Positions 6,753-14,655 are shown, counted from the stretch's first letter. The stretch is DNA of 18,857 nt from JAIRQK01 sp047974135 (GCA_047974135.1 JBKECC010000013.1:1-18857); one strand, 5' to 3'. The notes: generated from the sequence alone by a model not told the origin. Program-made: numbers and translations.

Positions 6753-8864
6753 ATGAAGAGGATTACAATAGCTCTTGTTGGACAGCCAAACGTTGGCAAA
6801 AGTATGCTCATAAACTCTATAAGCAACTCAAGATTAAAAGTTGGAAACTTTGCTGGAGTTACGGTTGAGAAGATAGAAAAATACTTCACTTTCAAAGATT
6901 ATCAGATAAAAATAGTTGATTTACCAGGAACCTATGCTCTTGGTGATTACTCGCAAGAAGAGAGAGTAACCAAAAAGTTTATAGAAGATGGAAAGTATGA
7001 TTTAATTGTAAATGTTGTTGATTCAACAAATATGGAAAGAAACTTATACTTAACCACAGAACTTTTAGAGTTAGACAAAAAAATGGTAGTTGTTTTAAAT
7101 ATGATTGATGAAGCAAAAAAAGAGAATATAGATATCAATGAAAAAATGCTATCAACAATCTTTGGCGTGCCCTGTATTAAGGCTTCGGCCGTTACAAAAG
7201 AGGGATTAGTTGCACTGCTTGATACATGTATAAAGACTTTTGAAGATGAAAAATCGCCTTTAAAGTTACAGTTTGGCGAGCAGATAGACAAAGAGGTAAA
7301 AAAAGTTGAAACTATTTTAGATGAGAAAAACTATAAAAGTACCTTTGGTTCAAACAAAAGCATAGCTCTAAAACTTATACAAAATGACAAAAGAGTTTAC
7401 AACGAACTCCAGCACAATCCTATCTGGGTAGATTTAGAACCAATCATGAGAGATTCAAACAACGCTTTATATGAATTTTATAAAACAAAAAACATAAGAG
7501 AGATTTTTGCGGGTGAAAGAGCATCTTTGTCAAAAGGTGCAAGGATGGAAGTTTTAAAATCAAAAAATGACAAAGATAAAATCCTAACTACAACAGACAA
7601 AATAGACTCGGTACTTCTAAATAAATTTTTGGGCATTCCTATATTTTTACTTCTTATGTGGCTACTTTTTCAACTTACCTTTGAAGTTGGCTCTATCCCT
7701 ATGGATTGGATAGATGCAGGTACAATCTGGCTTCAAGAAAAAACAGTTGAGTTGCTAGGTGAGGGTGAACTAAGTTCACTGCTTGCTGATGGGATAATAG
7801 CAGGAGTTGGTGCAGTTGTTATGTTTTTGCCAAATATCTTGATACTGTTTTTAGGTATAACGCTTTTGGAGATGACTGGCTACATGGCAAGAGCAGCTTT
7901 TTTGCTTGATGGTTTTTTCCACAAATTTGGACTTCACGGCAAATCATTTGTTCCTCTTATAAGTGGATTTGGATGTTCAGTTCCTGCTTATATGGCAACA
8001 AGAACACTAAAGAGTGAAAATGATAGACTGTTAACTCTTTTTATCATAGTTTTTATGAGTTGTGGTGCTAGACTTCCTGTTTATGTACTTTTTGTTGGTG
8101 CATTTTTTGCTGATTATAATCCGGGCAATATCTTGTTTATCATCTATATCTCTGGCGCGATTTTAGGTTTAATCACAGCAAAGGTGTTAAGAGTTTTTGT
8201 ATTTAAAGGAAAAGATGATCCATTTGTTATGGAAATGCCAAAGTACCGTTTTCCTTCATTAAAACTTTTAACAAATTCTGTATTAAATAAAGGCTTTTTA
8301 TATCTTAAAAAAGCTGGAACATTTATCTTGGCTGCTTCCATACTTATATGGTTTGCAAGCACTTATCCAAAAAACGAAACATTAGAAGAAGAGTACGCTC
8401 TTAAGATAGAAGCTGCTCAAAATGACGAAAAATTAGTTGCAAGTTTAGAGAGCGAACTTAAGATGTTAAATCTTGAAAATAGTTATCTAGGAATTGTAGG
8501 GCACGCAACAGAGCCACTTTTTAGACCTTTAGGATTTGACTGGAAGATGACAGTAGCACTTGAGACTGGACTTGCTGCAAAAGAGATTGTTGTTACAACT
8601 CTTGGTATTTTGTACTCGCTTGGCGATGAGGTAAGCGAAGAGAGTGAAGGACTTATAAGCGCTATACAAAAAAATATTCCATTTGCATCTGCACTTGCAT
8701 TTATCGCTTTTATGATGATTTATCTGCCTTGCCTTGCAGCAACCGTTGTTTTTATAAGAGAGGTTTCAAACTACAAATATGTACTTTTTTATATAGTTTT
8801 TACGACATCACTTGCTTGGATGGTTGCTTTTATAGTAAGACATATAACTCTTTTAATAATTTAA
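6753..8864 (+). CDS. feoB: Ferrous iron transporter FeoB
   Basis: The 703-residue product has the FeoB layout. An N-terminal G domain carries G1 GQPNVGKS (10-17), Thr37 of G2 in GVTVEK, G3 DLPG (56-59) and G4 NMID (116-119), followed by a helical regulatory region to about 270. A polytopic membrane domain follows, with the gate signature FVPLISGFGCSVPAYMATRTLKSENDRLL and the late motif ETGLAAKEIVVTTLGILY. It moves Fe2+ across the inner membrane with nucleotide-dependent control. Length is normal for the family (about 700). Second gene of feoAB; a GA/CT-rich hairpin follows it. Confidence 0.96.
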   Translation: MKRITIALVGQPNVGKSMLINSISNSRLKVGNFAGVTVEKIEKYFTFKDYQIKIVDLPGTYALGDYSQEERVTKKFIEDGKYDLIVNVVDSTNMERNLYLTTELLELDKKMVVVLNMIDEAKKENIDINEKMLSTIFGVPCIKASAVTKEGLVALLDTCIKTFEDEKSPLKLQFGEQIDKEVKKVETILDEKNYKSTFGSNKSIALKLIQNDKRVYNELQHNPIWVDLEPIMRDSNNALYEFYKTKNIREIFAGERASLSKGARMEVLKSKNDKDKILTTTDKIDSVLLNKFLGIPIFLLLMWLLFQLTFEVGSIPMDWIDAGTIWLQEKTVELLGEGELSSLLADGIIAGVGAVVMFLPNILILFLGITLLEMTGYMARAAFLLDGFFHKFGLHGKSFVPLISGFGCSVPAYMATRTLKSENDRLLTLFIIVFMSCGARLPVYVLFVGAFFADYNPGNILFIIYISGAILGLITAKVLRVFVFKGKDDPFVMEMPKYRFPSLKLLTNSVLNKGFLYLKKAGTFILAASILIWFASTYPKNETLEEEYALKIEAAQNDEKLVASLESELKMLNLENSYLGIVGHATEPLFRPLGFDWKMTVALETGLAAKEIVVTTLGILYSLGDEVSEESEGLISAIQKNIPFASALAFIAFMMIYLPCLAATVVFIREVSNYKYVLFYIVFTTSLAWMVAFIVRHITLLII

Positions 8865-8876
8865 AACACGTCAGAT

Positions 8877-8902
8877 AAAAAGAGAGATTTTTCTCTCTTT
8901 TT
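8877..8902 (+). terminator. Terminator after feoB
   Basis: An 11-base perfect inverted repeat, AAAAAGAGAGA (8877-8887) and TCTCTCTTTTT (8892-8902) with a TTTT loop, starts 13 bases after the feoB stop and ends in a T run. It is the one clearly classical intrinsic terminator in the window. Confidence 0.8.
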
Positions 8903-8915
8903 ACACTTTTAAATA

Positions 8916-8927
8916 CTTACATGTAAG
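8916..8927. repeat. CTTACATGTAAG palindrome copy between feoB and chaA
   Basis: Copy 7 of 15 (core 8917-8926), itself a 12-base palindrome with C/G ends. It lies 14 bases after the feoB terminator and about 80 bases before chaA. Confidence 0.85.
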
Positions 8928-8961
8928 AACAAAAATAGATTGTTTATCTACTCTTTATGGC

Positions 8962-8975
8962 TCTTTTTGTACAAT
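8962..8975 (+). promoter_or_regulatory. Candidate sigma-70 promoter for chaA
   Basis: A T-rich run ending in G directly precedes TACAAT (8970-8975), fitting the Campylobacterota pattern of a T-rich stretch plus G before the -10 box. It lies 34 bases before the chaA ATG, which has AAAAGGAAAAAG as its ribosome binding region. Confidence 0.45.
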
Positions 8976-9009
8976 TATTCCTTTAAAAAACGAAAATAAA
9001 AGGAAAAAG

Positions 9010-10098
9010 ATGGTTGAAACAACTGAGACAACAAGACACAAGGAGTATTCGCTTATAGCCGCTTTTATAGCCGTTATAACTCTTTTTATATTTGGCACAA
9101 CGCAAAATTTCGCTTTTATAGTTGTTATAAATATCATATCAATCGTTGCGATTTTAGCAAGTGCTATAAGCGTTGTAAGACACGCTGATGTTATAGCTCA
9201 CCGTTTAGGCGAGCCTTTTGGTTCTTTGGTTTTAACTCTTTGTGTTGTTTTGCTTGAAGTTTGTTTGATTTCTATCTTGATGGTTTCAGGAGACACGGCA
9301 CCAACACTTCTTAGGGATACACTTTATGCGATTATTATGATAGTTTTATGTGGACTTGTTGGTATTTCTTTGCTTCTTGGTGGCAGAAAACACTCAACAC
9401 AGTACTTAAATCTAGCTGGTATTGGTCAGTATTTAATCTCAATCATTCCACTGGCTGTTATCATCTTAATCTTGCCAATAGCATTTGAAAATCACACATT
9501 TAAAACTTGGCAACTTATTTTGGTTAGCATTTTTTGTGTGGCTCTATACTCTATCTTTTTGATAGTCCAAACAAGAACTCATAAAAGCTTTTTTATATAT
9601 GAAGATGAAGATCTAAGTGGCGATTCACATCACGGAAAACCATCATCTCACAGTAGCAAATGGCATATCATGTGGCTTGTTATACATCTCATCTGTGTTA
9701 TAGCAGTTACAAAATTAAATTCTGGCATGCTTGGAACTCTTCTTACAACACTTAACGCACCAGCAGTTTTTACTGGTTTTATCGTTGCTTGTTTGACACT
9801 TTCTCCAGAAGGTCTTGGAGCGATTCGTGCTATTTTAAACAAGGAAGTTCAACGTGGTATGAATCTTCTTTTTGGCTCTGTTGTTGCAACTATATCTTTA
9901 ACGGTTCCTATCGTTGTTATAGTCTCTTCACTTATAGGTAAAGAGTTGGTTTTAGGGCTATCTTTGGCAAATGCGATATTGCTTAGTGTAACGCTTCTTC
10001 TTTGTCAAAGCTCATTTGCAACTGGAAAAACAAATAAATTAACAGGAATCGCACATCTTGTTATGTTTGGAGCGTATTTGATGGTTATGTTTAGTTAG
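9010..10098 (+). CDS. chaA: ChaA-type calcium (cation)/proton antiporter
   Basis: The 362-residue product has about eleven hydrophobic segments and the two internally similar motifs of the Ca2+:cation antiporter (CaCA) family. These are HADVIAHRLGEPFGSLVLTLCVVLLEV in the first half and TGFIVACLTLSPEGLGAIRAILNKEVQRGMNLLFGS in the second. The acidic residues in GEP/LLE and SPEG are expected in the ion path. A His/Ser-rich acidic linker (EDEDLSGDSHHGKPSSHSS) separates the halves. Size equals E. coli ChaA (366). It probably exports Ca2+ or monovalent cations in exchange for protons; ion preference cannot be read. It is separated from feoB by a terminator, so it is its own unit. Confidence 0.88.
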   Translation: MVETTETTRHKEYSLIAAFIAVITLFIFGTTQNFAFIVVINIISIVAILASAISVVRHADVIAHRLGEPFGSLVLTLCVVLLEVCLISILMVSGDTAPTLLRDTLYAIIMIVLCGLVGISLLLGGRKHSTQYLNLAGIGQYLISIIPLAVIILILPIAFENHTFKTWQLILVSIFCVALYSIFLIVQTRTHKSFFIYEDEDLSGDSHHGKPSSHSSKWHIMWLVIHLICVIAVTKLNSGMLGTLLTTLNAPAVFTGFIVACLTLSPEGLGAIRAILNKEVQRGMNLLFGSVVATISLTVPIVVIVSSLIGKELVLGLSLANAILLSVTLLLCQSSFATGKTNKLTGIAHLVMFGAYLMVMFS

Positions 10099-10117
10099 GA
10101 ATTTATTTGTAAAAATA

Positions 10118-10154
10118 AGTTTACATGTAAAAGAAATTTCTTTACATGTAAACT
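10118..10154. terminator. Bidirectional hairpin made of two TTTACATGTAAA copies (chaA / aguA)
   Basis: Palindrome copies 8 (10120-10131) and 9 (10141-10152) of 15 lie between the convergent genes. Arms 10118-10131 and 10141-10154 are perfectly complementary over 14 bases. The interior GAAATTTC is itself a palindrome that extends the stem after one bulged A. The position between facing stops suggests a shared terminator. Confidence 0.65.
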
Positions 10155-10168
10155 CTAAAAACTATATC

Positions 10169-11152
10169 TTATCTATATCCAAAGTATCTATTCATAGAAG
10201 CGCAGTGTAAGCTTCCGTGTTGTCTTACAAATACTCTTGCATCAACTCCAACTACTTTATGATTTGGCAGAGCATTTTGCAGGGCTTTTAAAACTTTCTC
10301 ATCATTTTTGTCATTATATGTTGGAACTATCAAAGCACCATTTATAAATACAAAATTTGCATATGTCGCAGGCAAACGGTGACCATCATAAAGAATCGGC
10401 TTTGGAAGAGGCAAAGGTAAAAGATTAAATCCAGTTTGTTTTAACTCTTTTTCCATGTTTTTAAGTTCAACAAAGTGCTCATCACTTTCATCTTCACAAG
10501 TTGAGTAAGCTATCGTATTTTCATTTATAAATCTTGCAAGAGTATCTACGTGAGAGTCTGTGTCATCTCCTCGCAAATATCCGTTTTCTAGCCAGATGAT
10601 TTTTTGCAAACCAAATAACTCTTTTAAGCGTTTATCTATCTGCTCTTTTTTTAAATGTGAGTTTCTATTTTCTTCTAAAAGACATTTTGAAGTTGTAAGC
10701 ATAACTCCATTGCCGTTTGAGTCGATACTTCCACCTTCTAAAACCATAGGAATACTCTCTAAAGAACCTTTTATATAGCCTTTGTCAAATAAGTTTTGAT
10801 TTACCATATCATCAAGTGAAGAGTTAAATTTGCCACCCCAAGCATTAAAGGTAAAGTCATACGATACAATTTTTCCATTTCTTGAAACGTCAATCGCACC
10901 AAAATCCCTTATCCATGTATCATCGGTTAAAATTTCAACAAGAGTTATGTTTTGTATATCTTTTAAAAATTCAGTAGCAAACTTTTTATTTTTACAGATA
11001 ACTAAGCACTCTTGAAATTTTGAAACTTCCTTTATAAAATCCTTGTAAGATGCAAGTATATCATCTAGATATGGCTCCCAATCCGTATCTTCGTGAGGTA
11101 ATGCAAACATTAAGCTACTCTGCGCTTCCCACTCTGCAAATAATCTTTTCAT
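10169..11152 (-). CDS. aguA: Agmatine deiminase
   Basis: The 327-residue product belongs to the peptidyl-arginine/agmatine deiminase family. Visible family motifs: EWEAQSSLMFALPHEDTDW near the N-terminus, DDTWIRDFGAI, FNAWGGKF, LEGGSIDSNGNG, the GYLRGDDTDSHVDTLARF segment, and the catalytic Cys317 in GSLHCASM close to the C-terminus. It converts agmatine to N-carbamoylputrescine and ammonia, the step before AguB. The start has AAGGAG (11163-11158) six bases upstream. It is transcribed away from acs, with a likely promoter at 11201-11174. Confidence 0.93.
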   Translation of the reverse strand: MKRLFAEWEAQSSLMFALPHEDTDWEPYLDDILASYKDFIKEVSKFQECLVICKNKKFATEFLKDIQNITLVEILTDDTWIRDFGAIDVSRNGKIVSYDFTFNAWGGKFNSSLDDMVNQNLFDKGYIKGSLESIPMVLEGGSIDSNGNGVMLTTSKCLLEENRNSHLKKEQIDKRLKELFGLQKIIWLENGYLRGDDTDSHVDTLARFINENTIAYSTCEDESDEHFVELKNMEKELKQTGFNLLPLPLPKPILYDGHRLPATYANFVFINGALIVPTYNDKNDEKVLKALQNALPNHKVVGVDARVFVRQHGSLHCASMNRYFGYR

Positions 11153-11173
11153 GATACTCCTTTAAAGAGAAGA

Positions 11174-11201
11174 ATTATATCAAAATGCTTTTACATGTAA
11201 A
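11174..11201 (-). promoter_or_regulatory. Candidate aguA promoter with the palindrome as -35
   Basis: On the minus strand TATAAT (11179-11174) is a perfect -10 box and TTTACA (11201-11196), five of six matches to the -35 consensus, lies 16 bases upstream. The TTTACA is half of a TTTACATGTAAA palindrome. Transcription would start about 15 bases before the ATG. Confidence 0.55.
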
Positions 11202-11207
11202 GCATTT
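11183..11207. repeat. Palindrome copy with extended inverted flanks between aguA and acs
   Basis: Copy 10 of 15 (TTTACATGTAAA at 11190-11201) is flanked by inverted arms AAATGCT (11183-11189) and AGCATTT (11201-11207), making a 25-base near-perfect inverted repeat that covers the probable -35 of aguA. It could act as an operator. Confidence 0.7.
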
Positions 11208-11262
11208 ATAGTGTTACAATTATACACAAATGAAAATATTTCTTTACAAAATTACACAATTT

Positions 11263-11292
11263 CTTACATGTAAAAAAATAGTTTTGTATAAT
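11263..11292 (+). promoter_or_regulatory. Candidate acs promoter with a palindrome copy at the -35
   Basis: TATAAT at 11287-11292, preceded by TTTTG, is a strong -10 box. CTTACA at 11263-11268 lies 18 bases upstream and is the left part of palindrome copy 11 of 15 (core 11264-11273). The start codon is 43 bases downstream of the -10, with AAGGAG at 11324-11329. Confidence 0.55.
11264..11273. repeat. TTACATGTAA palindrome copy upstream of acs
   Basis: Copy 11 of 15, overlapping the -35 region of the candidate acs promoter, 72 bases from copy 10. Confidence 0.85.
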
Positions 11293-11335
11293 TTAAAACT
11301 TTTTCATAAAAATACTTTACTAAAAGGAGATAAAA

Positions 11336-13285
11336 ATGTCAAAGATATTTGAGCCAAATAGAGCCTTCAGTAAAGAGGCAAGAGTCAAAAATATGTGTGA
11401 ATACAAAGAGCTATGTATTCAAGCAGAAGAAGATTATGAAGGGTATTGGGACAAACTAGCAAAGGAAAAAATCGACTGGTTTGAGCCTTATCATACCGTG
11501 CTTGATGAGAGTAATGCACCATTTTACAAATGGTTTGTTGGCGGAAAGCTAAACGTTACGCATCAATGCTTGGGTAGGCACTTAAAGAGTAGAAAAAACA
11601 AAGCCGCTATCATCTGGGAAAGTGAGCTTGGAGAAAAAAGAATCATCACTTATCTTCAGCTTTACTACAGAGTAAATAGAATGGCAAACCTTTTAAAAAA
11701 TAGATTTAAGATAAAAAAAGGCGATAGAGTAGTTTTATATATGCCAATGATTCCAGAAGCTGCATTTGCTATGCTTGCTTGTGCTAAGATTGGAGCTATT
11801 CACTCTGTTGTTTTTGGAGGATTTTCAGCCGAAGCTCTTAGAGATAGAATAGAAGATGCAAAAGCAAAGCTTGTAATCACAGCCGATGGTGCCTTTAGAC
11901 GTGGAAAACCTTACATGTTAAAGCCGGTTGTTGATGAAGCTTTGTCTGTTGGTTGCAAGAGTTGTAAAAAAGTTTTAATCGTAAGAAGAAATGATGAAGA
12001 TATAGAGTATGTAAGAGGACGTGACTATATCTACAATGAGCTTATCATGAGTGAGTCAAAATACTGCGAGCCAGAGTGGATGGATAGCGAAGACCCACTA
12101 TTTTTACTTTATACTTCAGGAAGTACGGGAAAACCAAAAGGCGTACAACACTCTTCAGCTGGGTACATTTTGTGGGCACAGTACACAATGGAGCATGTTT
12201 TTGATGTAAAAGAGAATGATACATTTTGGTGCACTGCCGATGTTGGCTGGATAACCGGACACACTTATCTTATATATGGCCCACTTGCTATGGGTGCTAC
12301 AACGATAATCTATGAAGGAACTCCAACGTATCCTGATAATGGAAGATGGTGGAGTATGATAGAAGAGCATATGGTAAATCAATTTTACACAGCTCCAACA
12401 GCGATTAGATTGTTACACAAAGTAGGAGCGGATGAGCCTGCAAAGTATGATTTAAGCAGTTTAAAGGTTTTAGGAACTGTTGGCGAGCCTATAAATCCTG
12501 ATGCTTGGATGTGGTACTATGAAACTATTGGTGGTGGAAAATGTCCTATAGTTGATACTTGGTGGCAAACTGAAACTGGAGGACACATGATATCTCCACT
12601 TCCAGGAGCAACGCCAACTATAGCTGGTTCAGCCACATTCGCTCTTCCTGGTATTTACGTAGAAGTTTTAGATAGCGAAGGAAACAAAGTGAAACCTGGC
12701 GAAAAAGGTTTACTTTGTATCACAAAACCTTGGCCTTCGATGATAAGAACTATCTGGGGAGATGACAAGCGATATGTGAAGTCTTACTTTAGCGAGTACA
12801 CAAAAGATGGAAAGCCTGTATATTTTTCAGGTGATGGCGCAAGCGTTGATGAACTTGGATATATAACAATATCAGGGCGTGTTGATGATGTTATCAATGT
12901 TTCAGGACATAGAATAGGAACTGCTGAAATTGAAGCAGTTATAGCGATGCATCCAAACGTAGCTGAAAGTGCTGTTGTTGGTCGTCCTGATGATATAAAA
13001 GGTGAAGGTATTTACGCTTTTATCGTTGCAAAGAGTAGTAAGGGTGACCTTGGTGAAGAGATAGAGATGATTCAAGAGATAAATAAAATCATCATAAAAC
13101 AGATAGGCTCTATAGCAAAACTTGATGCGATACGATTTGTTCCAGGACTTCCAAAAACAAGAAGCGGAAAAGTTGTAAGAAGAATACTTCGCTCAATCGC
13201 CAAAAAAGAGGAGATAAGCGGAGATACTTCAACGCTTGAAGATCCAAGTATCGTTGAGAAAATCCAAAATTTAGTTTTTCAATAA
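11336..13285 (+). CDS. acs: Acetyl-CoA synthetase (AMP-forming)
   Basis: The 649-residue product has the size and motifs of acetyl-CoA synthetase, which activates acetate to acetyl-CoA through acetyl-AMP. Visible: the Acs N-terminal region (YKELCIQAEEDYEGYWDKLAKE), the phosphate loop YTSGSTGKPKG (259-269), GWITGHTYLIYGPLAMGA, the acetate-pocket segment VDTWWQTETGGHMISPLPG, FSGDGASVDELGYITISGRVDDVINVSGHRIGTAEIE with the hinge region, and PKTRSGKVVRR. Lys612 in the last motif is the catalytic lysine that protein acetyltransferases modify in relatives. Single gene with its own promoter and a 3' palindrome hairpin. Confidence 0.97.
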   Translation: MSKIFEPNRAFSKEARVKNMCEYKELCIQAEEDYEGYWDKLAKEKIDWFEPYHTVLDESNAPFYKWFVGGKLNVTHQCLGRHLKSRKNKAAIIWESELGEKRIITYLQLYYRVNRMANLLKNRFKIKKGDRVVLYMPMIPEAAFAMLACAKIGAIHSVVFGGFSAEALRDRIEDAKAKLVITADGAFRRGKPYMLKPVVDEALSVGCKSCKKVLIVRRNDEDIEYVRGRDYIYNELIMSESKYCEPEWMDSEDPLFLLYTSGSTGKPKGVQHSSAGYILWAQYTMEHVFDVKENDTFWCTADVGWITGHTYLIYGPLAMGATTIIYEGTPTYPDNGRWWSMIEEHMVNQFYTAPTAIRLLHKVGADEPAKYDLSSLKVLGTVGEPINPDAWMWYYETIGGGKCPIVDTWWQTETGGHMISPLPGATPTIAGSATFALPGIYVEVLDSEGNKVKPGEKGLLCITKPWPSMIRTIWGDDKRYVKSYFSEYTKDGKPVYFSGDGASVDELGYITISGRVDDVINVSGHRIGTAEIEAVIAMHPNVAESAVVGRPDDIKGEGIYAFIVAKSSKGDLGEEIEMIQEINKIIIKQIGSIAKLDAIRFVPGLPKTRSGKVVRRILRSIAKKEEISGDTSTLEDPSIVEKIQNLVFQ

Positions 13286-13289
13286 TTTA

Positions 13290-13324
13290 CTTACATGTAA
13301 AGAGATTTTCTCTTTACATGTAAA
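13290..13324. terminator. Bidirectional hairpin made of two palindrome copies (acs / napD)
   Basis: Copies 12 (core 13291-13300) and 13 (13313-13324) of 15 lie between convergent acs and napD. Arms 13291-13305 and 13309-13323 are perfectly complementary over 15 bases around a TTT loop, starting 5 bases after the acs stop. The stem includes GAGA/TCTC pairs as well as the palindromes. Likely shared transcription end of acs and the nap operon. Confidence 0.7.
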
Positions 13325-13333
13325 CTCTTAAAA

Positions 13334-13702
13334 TCACTCTTCATCAAGATGAGTGTAAACGCTTCCTTTGTATGAGATGTCATTTGCATCTTGCTCCGTG
13401 TTTAAATCTTTGATGATTTTTTTATCATTTTTACCAATTAACGCTCGCTCTTTTTCCAACTCTTCTTCCGCGTAAGAGTAAGACATATCAGCAGAGATAA
13501 CGCCTTCAACCTTTTCTATTTTGTGTAAAACTGCTATCTCATCACTTACGTTTTTTGCTTCAATCGTTACTATGATACGGCCCATCTCATCATGAAAATG
13601 GTAATCCACATGAGGAATTTTTTTAAGTCTTTCTATCACTTTTTCTATGTTTTTTGGTAGCGTTGAAACAACAATGCTTGATATATTCACGGTAACTCCC
13701 AT
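13334..13702 (-). CDS. napD: NapD, chaperone for nitrate reductase NapA
   Basis: The 122-residue product contains the NapD signature at its start (VNISSIVVSTLP...), then a ferredoxin-like alpha/beta fold with GRIIVTIEAKN and a V.GVISADMSYSY strand. NapD is a cytoplasmic chaperone that binds the Tat signal peptide of NapA during cofactor loading. It is a little longer than the E. coli protein (about 87), with an acidic C-terminal extension of about 35 residues. It overlaps napL by 16 bases and has only a weak ribosome binding site, so translation is probably coupled. Last gene of the nap operon. Confidence 0.88.
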   Translation of the reverse strand: MGVTVNISSIVVSTLPKNIEKVIERLKKIPHVDYHFHDEMGRIIVTIEAKNVSDEIAVLHKIEKVEGVISADMSYSYAEEELEKERALIGKNDKKIIKDLNTEQDANDISYKGSVYTHLDEE

Positions 13703-14655
13703 TTTAAAATTGTCTTACTACTTGAGGTTATAACTATCTCTTTTTCGTTTAAAAAATTGATGCCATTTACGCTAACATAAGGATTTATCCCATGAAGTGT
13801 AGCGATTACCTCTTTTGTAATTGTGTTGAAGATATTTATATCATTATCTTCATTTGCAACGTATGCTCCTATTTTCCCACTTGGACTAATGCCAACAGCG
13901 TAAACTGGGAAGTTTGCATTTAGCGAGTAACTACTGCTTGACATTGTTTGGACAACATTTATCTTTTTGTCACTTCCTCCAGTTATCAAAGTGTTACTTG
14001 CAAATTTTTGGCTTTGTATGATGTTTACATGTAAACTAAATTCTCTGATTTTTTTGCCATCTTTTACATTATACATGTAAACAATTCCACTCTCTCCAGC
14101 TAAAAAAGCTGTTTGTCTGTCACTGCTTAGCGTAAAATCTGCTAACATTGACCAGTGAGGTTGGACTTTGTATATAAACTCTTTTTTTGGTATATCGTAT
14201 AAGATAAGCTCATTACTTAGAAGTCCTAAAAGCAAGCGATTTTTATCGTAAAAGTAAGCTTTGCTAATGTTTAATTTATCTAAAAAAGAGAATACTTGTA
14301 TAAAATTGCCATTATTATATATATAAAGTGCTCTTCCCGCACGGCTATCTTCACTTAAAATAAGTAGATTTTCACTGTCAATCGCATCAACATTTATAAC
14401 TCTTGGGCTTACTAACTCTTCTGTGTAACCGCCTGTGATTTTTGATAAAGTGATAATGTTTTTTGGTTTTAGTGTATGAGTGTCAAAAATCTCTACAGTT
14501 CCCTTGTCTGTTGTTACATGTAAACTATCTTCAAAAACAAAGCTTGATATAACGCTTGCACTTGCATTTATTTCCAAACTTGGATACAGCTTTGTTTGGG
14601 CATTGACAAAAAGAGTAGAGGTTAAAAAAAATATTACAATGGTTAAAACTCTCAT
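13687..14655 (-). CDS. napL: NapL, periplasmic beta-propeller-like protein of the nap operon
   Basis: The product is about 322 residues with a signal peptide (MRVLTIVIFFLTSTLFVNA) followed by repeated WD40-like strands such as TDKGTVEIFDTHTL, GIVYMYNVKDGKKI, NDINIFNTITKEVI. I start it at ATG 14655-14653, which has AAGGAG (14667-14662) at good spacing and gives a proper signal peptide; the frame is open to 14697. NapL is specific to Campylobacterota nap operons and its biochemical role is not settled. Its place between napB and napD matches C. jejuni. Two exact palindrome copies and one near copy (14071-14080, one mismatch) lie inside the gene. Confidence 0.82.
   Translation of the reverse strand: MRVLTIVIFFLTSTLFVNAQTKLYPSLEINASASVISSFVFEDSLHVTTDKGTVEIFDTHTLKPKNIITLSKITGGYTEELVSPRVINVDAIDSENLLILSEDSRAGRALYIYNNGNFIQVFSFLDKLNISKAYFYDKNRLLLGLLSNELILYDIPKKEFIYKVQPHWSMLADFTLSSDRQTAFLAGESGIVYMYNVKDGKKIREFSLHVNIIQSQKFASNTLITGGSDKKINVVQTMSSSSYSLNANFPVYAVGISPSGKIGAYVANEDNDINIFNTITKEVIATLHGINPYVSVNGINFLNEKEIVITSSSKTILKWELP
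14023..14036. repeat. GTTTACATGTAAAC palindrome copy inside napL
   Basis: Copy 14 of 15, extended to a 14-base perfect palindrome. It encodes Leu-His-Val within SLHVN. Confidence 0.85.
14514..14523. repeat. TTACATGTAA palindrome copy inside napL
   Basis: Copy 15 of 15, in the N-terminal third of napL, again encoding Leu-His-Val (SLHVT). It is the last copy; none occurs from here to 18857. Confidence 0.85.

Noticed and set aside
7222..7231. ATACATGTAT in feoB, TTACATGTTA at 11911 in acs and ATACATGTAA at 14071 in napL as further palindrome copies
   Set aside because: Each differs from the 10-base core by one or two bases; with so many exact copies I counted only exact ones, although decayed copies are possible.
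5481..13324. Paired palindromes as a CRISPR array
   Set aside because: The copies are isolated or in pairs with no regular spacers and no cas genes are present.
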